Assembly: GCA_024516035.1 (NCBI GenBank)
Contig: CM044955.1
Coordinates: 44,024,592 to 44,088,591 of the forward strand
Reading direction: 5' to 3'
Origin: Bactericera cockerelli
Lineage: Eukaryota; Arthropoda; Insecta; Hemiptera; Triozidae
DNA length: 64,000 bases
Positions 51,383 through 62,946 of the stretch are shown in pieces (within the stretch, counting starts at the first letter, position 1; every line of letters begins with the position of its first letter). The translations under genes and the position numbers were made by a program. The notes under the pieces were generated by a model, which saw nothing but the letters and a program-made list of their open reading frames with translations, did not search any database and had not been told where the DNA came from.

Positions 51383-54034
51383 GCATAGAGTGCATAGCCC
51401 AAATCAAAATTCATTTTCAACTTTGTTGAGATTTAACAGGTGCATAATAGAGCGAATTCTTTTTTGATACCATACGGAAATTTAATTAAAAATAAATATT
51501 CAACATAACGTGTAGGGATGACATGAGGAGGAGGGTGTATAGGCCTGCAGGGATGTTTGCTGTAGGTATAATGTACTCCTTTCTAATTAGTTTTAAAAAC
51601 TTTCAGGAAACATAGTTCAGAGTTAGAGGCATAATAAATATTACGTTCCCGTACTTTCTTGCTCATTTCTTATCCTTACATCAAAATTTCGATGTATTAT
51701 ACGTTTTACATTTTTCGAAGAATAGGCATCTATCTTTTTTTAAGAAAGAGATAAAAAAGAAAGATGAGAGAACACCACAGGCAATTTAGCTACTTAAACT
51801 CACACTGTATTTTTTTGTTTTTAAAAATTCCATTTCATAAAAGTAGTAGGTACTTGTTAGAATTGATTGATTTCAATGGCAAAATGATCAATAGAGATGG
51901 GTTGTAGTACTGGGGGTGGTATTGGTGATGTCCAATCTACTGTTCTTAATCTCAGAAGTCATAAGTTCGAGTCTCGGTGGTCAAAATTTGACAATATCTT
52001 TTATTCGAACAGTGCCAATTTTTCTGAATTCTGTAGCTTAAGTATGTATTAGCAGAGAAATAATAACATTACTAATATAAAACATAATTTTATATTAGAT
52101 TAAATCTATTTTGTGCGTTCGATATAAATAATCTGGTGTGAACATCACCCTACTTTCCTTATCCCTTGAAAATAAGTCACATTCCGATACTTGTGCCTAT
52201 TATTATTACTTTTGATTTTTATTGTAGTACTTTTGGCCTAGTAAATTTAATGAATGTTAAATGGTAGTGAAAATTAAAAAAAAAAATCAATATTATTTTC
52301 TAAACGTGTAGCATATTTAACAGTAACAGTTAGACAAATATTAATACCAGATTCGTATTCAAGATAGCAAAGTCATTGGATTTGATATGTAACAACTCCC
52401 ATTTAGGATTGAACAATAAAAAAGTTAGTTCAATCGGGGCCCTTTAGTAGATTAAGGACGGGTTCCAAAAAGTTTAAAATATCAAAAGATGATCAAATAA
52501 AAAATAATAAAAAATATCATAGGTTTACTATGATATCAAGGCTCAGGGGACCAAAAAATGTTTTAACTATGAAAATTGGCTATCAATTTTTTTTGGGTGA
52601 TTCCATTGTTTTCAATACTTTCTATAAGATAATAAAAGTAATAAGAATTGAAGTATTCTTCTAGTCAACACTAGAAAATAAAAATACCATGTAGGTAAAT
52701 ATTATACATATTGAATAGCACGGATAGTATCAGTATTTTATATCGATGTAAAAATAAGTACCTAGAAACGAACAATGGAAATAATACAGTATCTCTGAAA
52801 AAAATACTAACACAGTTATTTTTTTCAAAAACTCCGCTAAGGAGATATCAGTATAAATTGAAGTATAATATACTATTTCGCATTATACTCGAATGAGCTC
52901 GTTCTCTCAGGAAAGAGTTAAAGGTATTTGTACTTGGATTATTTTCATGTGCATTTAATTCTTCCTATACTAAACTTTAGGAAAATTGTGAAAAAAATAA
53001 TTTGAAAACTTTGAGTTCAAGTACTTATTAGTTTGAGACGGGAGGGGAAGAGCGAAGTGGCAAAAGTTTCTATTTTTCTATAATTGTGCATGAACTTTTC
53101 ATGCTGTAAGAAGAACATAAATTTCACTTTTTATTTCGTTGAATGTGCTCCTTGCGAACTTTCAGACAACTATTGCCTATTCCGCTATTTCATACTTGGA
53201 TTTCTTATGATAGAAAAAAAACAAAAGAAAATAGGCTCAACATGTTTATGACACACATCACCTAACTTAAAAGTAGGTACAATTCAAGTTATTCTTGTAA
53301 ATTATTTTTAGATTTTGTGTATATGCTCGTATATTTTACCTTTTCAAGATACTTGTGATCCTTAGAAAAGAAAAAGATGTACTGAACCTATACGCGTGCA
53401 GAACGATTTCAACAAAAATTTTTTATCTGTTAGTAAAGCTGCTCTTAACAATGAATTGACATGCTAATTGGCTATGAAGAAAACACATGCTCCTATATGC
53501 CATGCATCTTGTTGTCCCGGGTACAACACTTTTCCGAGGGATAACAGATTATTAAAGTTGTTGACATTGAGTTTCTTTTAGTTTTTCATCATTTCATCAT
53601 TCATTCCGGACTCAGAGAACTTCCTTTATCTCAAATTCAAAATAGTAAGTAGAAATTATCAAAAATGTTTCTATTCATTCACTGGTACTGACTTTTGCTT
53701 ATCTGAGATCCGGTTATCTCATGGCAATTTTACTGTTTCGTTCTGGTGGATCTTTTTGGTGATAATGTTTCTAATATGAGTAATATACTACAAGCACATG
53801 GTAATCACTGTTTACAAACGTTTCAATACAACATTAATCAGCGAGAAGTTGAATTGAATTGAATAAAATGGTTCTTTATTTTGTCAATAATAATATTTTT
53901 TTAATATTATCTCCTAAACTTATGCATACTTTTGAGCAGTGGTTGTAAGGCGCATTCCACAATAATTAGGAAACAAGAGGAAATAAATAGAGAAGAGAGA
54001 AAAATTAAATAAAGTTTAAGTTATCATATTAGTG

Positions 54035-54155
54035 TTAATCACTTTCGTCGATAGCACAACTACTCACACTCGCTTAGCAAAACTAGGCAAAGACCGGGAC
54101 TTAACCACCGATCTCCAGATACAAGACCACCACTGCTTATCGATCAAGTGAACAA
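54035..54155 (-). repeat. SINE group D, 5' half
   Basis: On the minus strand: CACTTGATCGATAAGCAGTG, GAGATCGGTGGTTAAGTCCC, GGTCTTTGCCTAG and GCGAGTGTGAGTAGTTGTGC. More diverged than the copy at 50740. Confidence 0.7.
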
Positions 54156-54456
54156 AAGTAGTAAGAACCTAACCTAACTAACAATCATCAATCAAATGTG
54201 CCAACCACCTAACCACCTTTCAAACAAATACCTGAGAATAGAAACATGAAATACGTGGAAATCTTTTCTTCGAGTGTTTTGTTTTGACGTGGGTAAGTAA
54301 GTATAACCTAGCAGAGCTTTGAAGTTTGAGAGAGCCTGAGAAAAGATTTTGAAAGATTTGAAAGCAAAAAATATAAAGTGTGAAATGATAACAAAGTTCA
54401 CCGAATCTATATTCTCTTTTGTCATATGAAGGATATCCAATAACCCATTATAACTA

Positions 54457-54627
54457 CAGTAAACCTGGATATAATAGAACCCAAGGGACAGAGCAAAAAT
54501 TCCATAATAAAGTGATTCTAATACAGTCAGTTCTCTATTACACAAAAACAGGTGACGCAGGGATCTGAGATTTTCTCTATTATAAAGAGGTTTCAATTAT
54601 CAGAGTCCATTATATCAGGTTAGACTG
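54457..54627. mobile_element. Pogo/Tigger-like MITE, 171 bp
   Basis: Left end CAGTAAACCTGGATATAATA; right end reversed CAGTCTAACCTGATATAATG. TA flanks both sides (54455-54456, 54628-54629). The CAGT..AACCT.GATATAA signature is the one I know from pogo-type TIRs in arthropods. Further inside, matching words pair again (TTCCATAATAAAG against CTCTATTATAAAG). The size and lack of coding capacity mark it as a MITE. Confidence 0.8.
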
Positions 54628-54724
54628 TAGTAGTTCTGTGAACTGTAGACCTCACTCAGAAAAATAAAAAGGAAAGCAAACTTTTCATCTGGGATCATAT
54701 CACAAGAATTTAGGAATTACGGGA

Positions 54725-54860
54725 AATTTAATAAACAATGTTTCGTCTGACACTTGACCCACAATGCCTCAGACCCCCTGGGCTCACACCCCTCGGCCAT
54801 GCCTCTGAGAGCCCCCTGGAGGTTTCCCCTGGGCTGTCTCCCGCGTTCTGACGCTTCTGC
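54725..54860. other. GC-rich island of unknown nature
   Basis: About 135 bp with far higher GC than its flanks: CCTCAGACCCCCTGGGCTCA, CGGCCATGCCTCTGAGAGCC, CCTGGAGGTTTCCCCTGGGC. No frame gives a recognisable protein, and splice sites are not convincing. It could be a transposon end or a fragment of a structured element. Confidence 0.5.
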
Positions 54861-55379
54861 ACTGAGCTAAACAAGAACATTCGTTAAATGTTCGCAATTT
54901 ATGTAAATTATTTTGTGTCAGCTTGGAAATTTATTTAGAAAAAATTTCCACATTTTATACTTTCTCAGCGGGGTTCTCAATTTTATTCCAATATTATACT
55001 TCTAATAATATTACCCATTGTGCCACGGATTTCTGAGAGTCTGGTATCATAATAATATTCTTTCTTACAATAAAGTTGAGGAGGAAAACTAATTAAAAAT
55101 TGGAAAAGCTATTTCAATCGAAGGGTATGAGTTATTGAAAATATTGCGGAGTTGCGAAGAAACAATACGAGTTATACGAGTAGTAAGAGCTCATGATGAT
55201 GAGTCTTAAGGCGCAAACTTTCTGTGATCATGGTATTACATCAAATTATAAGACTGAGAAATCCCTTCAAAAAAGAACAATGATAACACCTCACCATTCT
55301 ATTTTCTTGAGGAGCTACATATATAAAATATGAATTATAAATTATGCATATACCTGTACCAATAAATGCGACTTTGTTT

Positions 55380-55445
55380 AGATAGACTGTGAGAGTAAGA
55401 CTCTTTAGTCTCATTCTTACAGGATAAATAGAGTATTTAATGTTA
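55380..55445. repeat. Dispersed repeat Z, copy 2
   Basis: Matches 28835-28905 in order and orientation with moderate divergence. No family is recognised. Confidence 0.55.
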
Positions 55446-55477
55446 AGTAATAAGTTTTCGAACGAAAACATTTAATT

Positions 55478-55530
55478 TATTTATGTTTTAAAATTTAAAT
55501 GAGCTCAAATTTAAAACATAAATAAATGAA
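55478..55530. repeat. Near-palindrome with ~20-bp AT-rich arms
   Basis: ATTTATTTATGTTTTAAAAT and AAATTTAAAACATAAATAAA pair across a central GAGCTC. Confidence 0.8.
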
Positions 55531-57004
55531 AAAATCTGGAAACGGTTAAGAAATTGCTGGAAAAACCAATTAAATAAAATTAGCAGAAGATTTAAAATTA
55601 AAGTGGTTTTGTTAGATTCTGGGAAGTTCAGAAACAATGGAATATCAAGATGGAAATATTTTTCATTGTAATTCGTAATAATATTTTCAGGGAAGGCTCT
55701 TGACATTTCTACCACCTTTGTCAGCTCTCAGCTCATTACTGATAGCTATGTTAAGCTGGCTCACCACCTCCACCGATTTGAACCGTTCTTTTTTCAACGT
55801 TTTGCATTTATTTTGCAGGCTATTACTGATAATGAGGTAGAGAGGTAGGTACATCCGTTGATATCAAATTCTTCGAAAGTTATTCTTATACCTGCAGATG
55901 AACTTCCCACACTTCCGAAATGGAAGAGCGATACGAGTGAGCTAGACGATTTGATTTACAAATAAATAAGACAAACAGAAATGACATTCAATTTTTTAAA
56001 AAAATAGGTAAATTCCTCTAATCTTAAGCGATAGCAATAACTGATTATAATCTGATCATGAAGAGATCTTCTAAAATTATTTTTGTAGGTATATTCTGAT
56101 AGTTTTTTTTTATGTGGAGTGGAGAGAAATTTGCTATTTCAAACACAGGCGTTGTTTCAAAATTGAAGCCTGAGAAAGGGTTTTCTACCATCTAAAAAAA
56201 CACTCATTTTTCAGATGTGGAGTTTCTGCCCCGGAACCGTTAAACATTTACTTCGGTGTTTTGCGTGTTTCAATGTTTGTTGGTAAGTGTTTTTTTTTTT
56301 CTTTTTTTTTTTTTTTCTTCTTAATGAATTATTTTCCGTTCACAAGCAAAATAAATAAATCGATTAAAATAAACCTATAATAATCCGTTCGGTTTACACA
56401 AATATTAAAGGTCACCAAAAAATTGTGCTTCCTGCAGGTGAGAACACCCTAAGTATTTAGAAACAACCACGGTTAATATTAAATTTTCCAAAGCATATCA
56501 AATGAATGTGAAAGGAATGAGTAAAGAAATTCGTAAAATCGAAATAATGGAAAACTTAGTCTCAAACTTTTAGTTTTTTACCACTATAACTTTCAAAATT
56601 CCGAAGAAAAAAAATTCAAGCTGTCCATTGAAGCGATACGATTTTACAGCATAATGTTTTCTGGGTTAAATAGGATTGGATTTGGCAAGCTACGAGATAG
56701 CCTTAATACATATAATTTTATTCTCCATCCGATTATATTGTTATATGCTCTGTAAATTTTAAATACATTGCTCTAGATAGGGGTGGATTTGTTCAGCAAG
56801 ACATTAAGCAGTGTCCATGCTTGAATGTATTCTTGTTACTAGGGGTGGTTGGATTAAAAAGAAATCAGTTGAACTCATTTTCTTCTTTACTTTCTACTTG
56901 TGCATATTTCTTCACCAACTGTTGGCGATCATTTGGGTAATGACATTTTGATGTTGCTGATCTGAATAGTTCTTCAGTTGATGTGGCGAACAATGTTCTG
57001 AAGT

Positions 57005-57085
57005 TTTTCAGGCTAGACGAATACTTCAGTTGTATAACAGCAACCTCTTGGTTTTGGGTTCACGTCCCACCCGGGTAAAATAACA
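57005..57085 (+). repeat. tRNA-like SINE head
   Basis: CTTCAGTTGTATAACAGCAA as a weak A box and GGGTTCACGTCCCACCCGGG as a B box. Degenerate; no cloverleaf is seen. Confidence 0.45.
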
Positions 57086-57214
57086 ATAATGAACCTAAAT
57101 TATACTACCCCTTGAGGACTTAACATTTCATCTATTCCAGAACTTATCTCGGTTCCATTATTATAATATGATCATGATTTCATATATTAACCTAAACGAG
57201 GAAAAAACTCATGT

Positions 57215-57292
57215 CTTAGTCCGGGATTCGAACCAACGCTACCGGAATTACCAGATTAGTCACTTAACCACTCGAACAACAAGATTACTGAT
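57215..57292 (-). repeat. tRNA-like SINE head
   Basis: CCGGGATTCGAACCAACGC (reverse B box) and AGTCACTTAACCACTCGAAC (reverse A box) are spaced as in a tRNA-derived promoter. It is similar to group C heads. The body is unclear. Confidence 0.6.
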
Positions 57293-57411
57293 ATGTACTT
57301 TTCTAGTGCTGATATTCAGGAATTTTTATCGAGTACCTGATGGACTGGTGTATTCATCGACGCTGGCTTTACGTTTTCTTGATAAAAGATCGAAAATTCA
57401 GAAGTTTGTTT

Positions 57412-57582
57412 CGTATCCATTACAACTATACCGCTATTCGTATCCATGGCAACTATACCGCTATTCGATATCCATGGCAACTATACCGCTATTCGTATCC
57501 ATGACTAACTTACATAAATAACCGCTATTCGTATCCATGACAACTATACCGCTATTCGTATCCATGACAACTATACCGCTAT
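57412..57582. repeat. Minisatellite, 6 copies of a 27-bp unit
   Basis: Units begin CGTATCCATG and end ACTATACCGCTATT at 57412, 57439, 57466, 57494, 57530 and 57557. The third has one extra base and the fourth is 36 bp with an altered middle. The frame that crosses it encodes a repeated QLYRYS peptide, but no gene context supports translation. Confidence 0.95.
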
Positions 57583-57657
57583 CCACTATGCATGCACCTT
57601 GGTTCTCGAGTAGGTACTCCAGTAATCGGTTCAAATCATCAACTATGTACTAGTATT

Positions 57658-57812
57658 TCCTTTTGCTTCTTCTTCTCTTTTCTCTTCTCCCCTCTCCTTC
57701 TTCTCTTCTCCTTCTCTCCCTTCTCCTCTTCTCTCCCTCTCTCCCTCTCTCTCTCCCTCTCTCTCTCCCTCTCCCTCTCTCTCTCCTCTCTCTCCCTCCT
57801 TCTCTCCCTCTC
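57658..57812. repeat. Polypyrimidine CT-rich microsatellite
   Basis: About 155 bp almost wholly C and T, mostly CTCTCCCTCT-type words. ORFs on both strands across it are low-complexity artefacts. Confidence 0.95.
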
Positions 57813-58408
57813 GTTATTGAATGATTTTGACCCATATAGTGAAATTTCATCACACACAAAAAAGTCAGTCAAAATATACATTATACGTATTGCCAAACTT
57901 TGCTTTCTCCGAACTTTACCCTGAAAATATATTTCAGCAGCTGATACTCATTTCGTTTTTAGTTTACATACCTTATAGCTTATGTACATTACGACCTAAA
58001 TATTAATCTATTTTTTCTACTTCCTTTTCAATGTGGCATGGAGCCTCAATTTTGTGACAAGTTGATAGACAAAGATTCTTATAGTTATTTATTATCAAAC
58101 TCGGATAGTAAAGGTACTAAAGGTTACGCTGTAGGTGAATTTTACAGAATGTATCAAAACCACTGCTAAACCTAAAATTGGTACGAAGACAATAAAAAGA
58201 GAGTTTACGGAAAAAATGAAATGTACCAAATTTTTAATGAGTTTTTTTTGTAGAAATCCTATTTAACATATACCTGAAATGGAACTCTACTAACGTGCAT
58301 CGTTAGAGATAATTTTTTATTATGGTTATTTTTTTGAGGAGTGTAATGTAGCTATAAGTAGTAAGTATGTAATAGTTCATTTTGTACTACGAATGACTCT
58401 TTTTTTTA

Positions 58409-58577
58409 TGGTTTAACGTCGCTTACTGCCATGGTCATATCATGACGGTTTCCCCATTCGCAAATCCAACCTGCTTCATTGACTCATCCAGTGATGGGCG
58501 AAAGCAGGTCACAGAATAAATTTGATGGTACCCATCAAGTCTTTACCTCTAGTCGCTTAACTTCGGTGTTCTGATGA
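58409..58577 (-). repeat. SINE group A, 5S-headed, internally diverged
   Basis: On the minus strand: GAACACCGAAGTTAAGCGAC (5S-like), ACTTGATGGGTACCATC (box C region), then GCGAATGGGGAAACCGTCAT, GATATGACCATGGCAGTAAG and CGACGTTAAACC. The middle differs from other copies. Confidence 0.78.
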
Positions 58578-60172
58578 CACTTATGTTCACTTCATGAACC
58601 AAGCTTAAATATATGATATAACATTCACTATTTAGATATGTTGACAAGCTTGTTCTAAAAAGTGATAATTTAGTATGTTGTTCAAGACATTTCCAGTCAC
58701 CTCGACACTGGTGCTGGTGTTCTTGGAAAATGTCTTACAAATGATTCTCAGCATCTACCTAACGTCTAGAAATGATTAGTCTGTTCTAAATATATTATTA
58801 GCTCTTTGCAATTTTCTCTCGTATCCTATTTCTCACCCGCCAGCTCGAGTTTGTATACCATACTCCTAAATTTACATAAGACGCACAGATTTAATCTTAA
58901 TCTGCTTACGAGTTCTTATGTATATCTTAACTTTTGCCTCGACATAATATGGAATAAATGAAAAGTTCTCTCAAATGTAGAATTTTGAGCTCATGTGCTG
59001 AAACATGGTGCGGTTTTTCTTTTCTTTTTATTTCCTCATTTTTTATGATTTTCTTTTTGTTCCCGGCCCGGCAGTCGCTATTACTCTCTACTGATTTGGC
59101 TCCTTGCCATTATTTGCTTCATACCTACGCTCTTTTGCCTTATCATATTATTTATTTTTATTTATATTATTTTCGTTTAAAAAAATAATATAAATATGTA
59201 TTCGTACATAAAATGTTTCTCTCATTTCTCTCTTTTTGCTTTAATTCTTTATAGCTCTGAAACAATAATTTATATTTTTATGTGTACGTATAATACTTCT
59301 GGTTCATAAAAATTCTCTAGTTAACTAACCTACAGAACGTTGTATACATTTCTGATTATTTATACATAATGTATCTTTAGGAATGAGAAGGAGAGGGGAG
59401 GGGCAGGAAAGATTTTAATTTTCTTCAAAATTCCTTTCAAACTTTTCTCCGAAATGTTTTTTCTCTACTTCTTTTTCTTTTTTTCATCTCTGAGAACAAC
59501 TTTTCCGACTCTCATACGAAAATGAGATTGAAATTACAAAGTTTCCCTTCGACTGTGTAATATGTGCACTCCTGTTTCTGTGGCTGTGGGTATTATTGGT
59601 CATCTCACAAGTTACTTCTGAGCTCTGGAGAAAAGGAAACTTGGGCACTTTGTGGAAGATTGGAAAATCATTATTATTTTGTTTGAAGCTGACAATGACG
59701 TAAGCTCAGATGAAAAAAGGAAGGAATTCTACGTATTTATAGCGAGCAAACTTATTGGCAAGGGATCCTGACTGCGGGAAGCAGGTTATAGCAAATTTTC
59801 TTAGTACAAGAAAAGTTTCAATTTTGCCCGTAGGTACTTCACCACAGGACTAAACAATCATCAAAGGCATGGCTGCAATGTTATTCATACCTATTTCCTA
59901 GAAAGATATTTTGATATAACTCTTGTATTTTTCTTTTTCTTCTTCTATTTTGTAGGTACTGAATTTGAATGATCGGTTGACCGACACACATAAAATTCCA
60001 ATTCGACACGTAATAAACACTAATATTTTCACAAATTTCTACATAATAAGTATTTATGTAATACATAAAATACTATTTTACAAAGATCAGATAATGTTAA
60101 CCTAATAATACCTACTTCTTTTTTAAAATGAGAGACGATATACAAAAATAATAATAATAGACAGGTACCAAA

Positions 60173-60212
60173 GTTGAAGCTTCACTAAAATCGTTGAAGC
60201 TTCACTAAAATC
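60173..60212. repeat. Perfect 20-bp tandem duplication
   Basis: GTTGAAGCTTCACTAAAATC is repeated twice without a mismatch. Confidence 0.97.
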
Positions 60213-60580
60213 TAGCAACATCAAATAGCTTACAACAATATTTATGTATAGATTGTAAAGTATACTTTCTATATTTGCTCAAGAGAAAGATATACATATA
60301 TGCAGTATAATATTATGTATAATTTCCTTCCTACCAAGTTCACGACACAGGACCTAACTGCTCTGCTTGTCATCTATGTATATTGTATATGTATGTCGCA
60401 TGACCTCGGGGGAAAAGTTGGCAAAGTTTGAGAACCAGTCAGAGTCTGGAAGGGAAATCAATAGGGAAAATATGATTCTAAATGAGTTAGTAGTTGTTGC
60501 AAAAGTAGGAATTTTGAATAACGTCACTTCCCTCAAGATCTTGAAGTAAACTTGTCTTTTTTTCCCTTAGACATGCAAGT

Positions 60581-60690
60581 CCATTCACCCAGCCCAGGTT
60601 GGGCCTGGAATATTGATCATCACGAGTACTCGAATATGAGTGGTTGTGTGGTTACTCAGTAAGTCTTAACCTCACTGGACGTTGCTTCTT
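60581..60690 (-). repeat. SINE group A, 5S head and partial core
   Basis: On the minus strand: AGAAGCAACGTCCAGTGAGG and TTAAGACTTACTGAGTAACC for the head, then CCAGGCCCAACCTGGGCTGG. The 3' tail is missing. Confidence 0.75.
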
Positions 60691-61530
60691 AGCTTTCTTT
60701 ATTTTCCCTCGAGTGAGATTTTCCACCCGCTAGTTTTCAGCGATCTTCAGTTGTCTGGTGTACCTATTCAATAAGCCACTGCGCAGCTTTTTCCAATCCA
60801 CATGACTTTTATTCAAGCTCACAGTAAAGTTTTGTATCGCTTCCCTTCTTCTTTTCTTCGATTACCGCGATTTTTATGCTTTGACGTTTTATGTTGAAAT
60901 TCTTTCCGTGTGACCTACAAATGTTATTGTTTCATGGTTAAAATCTTTCCATTTCATGTTTACGAGTATTGCATTTTATCGTTATCTATTTATTTTATAT
61001 TATTTATGACTTTCGAACATATCACTTTAGAACAATGATTTTATCTGATTTTTTATTCAATGCACCGAACTCTCAATTAAAAGCACATAGAATGGCAAGC
61101 ACAAATGAATTTCAACTGTGTTAAACTGTCACAACGGGCATTAATACATATTTTTACTTTATTTTATTAGGAAACCCATTGTATTTTGTAAAAAAAAAAA
61201 CATTTACTGAATATTATTGTATGCTGGTCAGTGGTCACCTAAGTAAGATTTCACAGTTATTTTTTTCCCGTTTTCGGCGTACTGTGGAACATGCCAGAAA
61301 TTTTCCCTCGGCTGCAAATCAAACCCTCGACGAAATGAACACCATAAAATAATACTATATCAACCGGAAATTACAGACTGGACACTACGGAGACAAGAAA
61401 TATGAGGACAGTGCCTGTGCCTAACTGCCTACATCAGCAATACTGTTTCACAATATGCACTTAAAAATGCTAGGGGAAAAAAAGTATTATTGAAAGTAAA
61501 ATATAGTACTTTTTGGTATTATTGACTTTA

Positions 61531-61795
61531 ACCGACCTCAGTAGCTTGATCGATAAGGCAGCGGACTTGAACCTGGAGGTCGGAGGTTCAAGTCCCGGTT
61601 TCAGCGTAGATTTAGTAAAGCGAGTTTGAGTAGTTGTAATATCACGATAGTGATTAACACAATTATAATAACATTATTCCCATCAGTATACTCAAATAAA
61701 TCAAGAGGTGCTTTTTTAAACTGTTTTGCCTTAATGGGACTGACCTGTCTTGCGCTGACAGTCTAAATAAAGCACTGTCTACTTATACTTTATAC
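61531..61795 (+). mobile_element. SINE group D, full-length, with 12-bp target duplication
   Basis: A tRNA-like head begins ACCGACCTCAGTAGCTTGAT, with A box TAGCTTGATCGATAAGG and B box GGTTCAAGTCC at about 61588-61598, then a body ending in a TTTATACTTTATACT-type tail. TTATTGACTTTA is repeated exactly at 61519-61530 and 61796-61807, a perfect target-site duplication. It interrupts an older group A SINE whose tail resumes at about 61812. The clean duplication suggests a recent insertion. Confidence 0.88.
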
Positions 61796-61811
61796 TTATT
61801 GACTTTAGTGT

Positions 61812-61920
61812 TCATGTCCAGGCTGGATGAGGTTAATATGATATATGGATATCTGGTTGGTAAGTTTCTAGTGAATGGAAGGTAAAACCTCCAGCTCAAT
61901 ATTGCCTTAGCAGTTGTAAA
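61812..61920 (+). repeat. SINE group A, 3' half
   Basis: It reads CCAGGCTGGATGAGGTTAAT, then a GATATCTGGTTGGTAAG-type stretch, then GAATGGAAGGTAAAACCTCC. This is the group A core and tail in plus orientation, split from any head by the group D insertion. Confidence 0.75.
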
Positions 61921-62014
61921 GAAAATTTATTAACCCCATAGAGAACCTGAGTGGTTCTACAGTTCACAGAAGTAGGTACTAGTAGGTACTGTACCTAGAT
62001 TTATTATAAAATGG

Positions 62015-62745
62015 GAGATCAAATTGATAAAAAAAAAGACTTGATCAAAATTTTAAAATATTAAGTGCGTTTTCAAAGGCCCTCCTATTTTATTTTTATT
62101 TTTCCAACCTTTCTTTGGTTCTCCTGTACTTTTAATGCTAAAGAGATAAAAAAAAACCCACTGAGATCAAATTGATCCAAAAAAAAAGACTTGATCAAAA
62201 TTTCAAATATTAAGTGCGTTTTCAAAGGCGATCCTATTTATTTTTATTTTTCCAACCTTTCTTTGGTTCTCCTATCCTTTTAATGCTAATAGAGATAAAA
62301 AAACCCACTGAGATCAAATTGATCCAAAAAAAAAAGATTTGATCAAAATTTCAGAATATTCAGTGCGTTTTCAAAGGCCTCCATTTTATTTTATTTTTCC
62401 AACCTTTCTTTGTTCTCCTGTACTTTAATGCTAAAGAGATAAAAAAAAAAAACACTGAGATCAAATTGATCCAAAAAGATTTGGATCAAATTTCAGAATA
62501 TTCAGTGCGTTTCAAAGGCCCATTTTATTTTTATTTTCCAACCTTCTTTTGTTCTCCTGTACTTTTAATGCTAAAGAGTAAAAAAAAAACCACTGAGATC
62601 AAATTGATCCAAAAAAATATACTTGATCAAAATTTCAGAATATTAAGTGCGTTTTCATAGGCCCTCCTATTTTATTTTTTATTTTTCCAACCTTTCTTTG
62701 GTTCTCCTATACTTTTAATGCTAATAAGATAAAAAAAAAACCCCA
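62015..62745. repeat. Tandem repeat, 5 copies of a ~138-148 bp unit
   Basis: The motif GAGATCAAATTGAT recurs at 62015, 62163, 62310, 62457 and 62595. Each copy continues with an A-run, TTGATCAAAA, GTGCGTTTTCAAAGG, a CCAACCTTTCTTTG stretch, CTTTTAATGCTAA and a second A-run. Copies differ by small indels, mainly in the A-runs. The array stops under 40 bp before the Dpr exon acceptor, so its T-rich parts lie near the branch point region. Confidence 0.95.
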
Positions 62746-62782
62746 ATGACTTTAATACTTTTTTATCTGTTGTCTGTTACAG

Positions 62783-62945
62783 CCCCTCAAGTGAGCATCA
62801 TGGATGAGAAGCGACACACAGTGGCCGAGAGGTACTACAAGGTGGGCAGCTTCGTGGAGCTCACCTGCATCGCGGCCCAAGTTGAGAGCCTCGGCAACAA
62901 CATCACCTGGCTGAGAGGGGAGAAGCCGGTCACGCAGGGAGTGAG
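62783..62945 (+). CDS. dpr-like: Dpr-family Ig protein, next exon (start of Ig domain 2)
   Basis: The acceptor is TGTCTGTTACAG, and phase fits exactly: the last G of the exon at 41350-41563 plus CC here makes Ala, giving [11 protein letters not shown] across the junction. The peptide continues [15 protein letters not shown] (first cysteine of Ig domain 2) and [17 protein letters not shown] (core Trp, with an N-I-T glycosylation sequon). Domain order Ig1-Ig2 matches Dpr proteins. I place the donor after AG at 62945 (AG|GTAATA), leaving phase 2 and an Arg codon to complete downstream. An alternative GT at 62941 (GTGAGG) would end in phase 0 and drop Val-Arg. The reading frame hits TAA at 62947, so the exon must be spliced here. 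The donor lacks G at +5 because the bases after GT come from the tail of an inserted SINE. Remaining exons lie beyond the window. Confidence 0.9.
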
Positions 62946-62946
62946 G

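Larger units (their letters stand above)
41564..62782 (+). other. Intron of the dpr-like gene (~21.2 kb)
   Basis: It is bounded by GTAAGA at 41564 and TGTTACAG ending at 62782, with matching codon phase 1 on both sides. The content is AT-rich with many repeats, listed separately. No other exon with convincing splice sites and coding character was recognised inside it. Introns of tens of kilobases are common for Ig-family neuronal genes in large insect genomes. Confidence 0.88.

Noticed and set aside
54165..54182. Telomere-like CCTAA motif
   Set aside because: Only about two imperfect units, far too few for a telomeric or interstitial array.
54192..54596. 134-codon minus-strand ORF
   Set aside because: Part of it is the pogo-like MITE, and the rest is AT-rich with no domain.
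57592..57924. ORFs on both strands across the CT microsatellite
   Set aside because: They are low-complexity artefacts of a CTCTCC repeat (Ser/Leu on one strand, Arg/Glu on the other).
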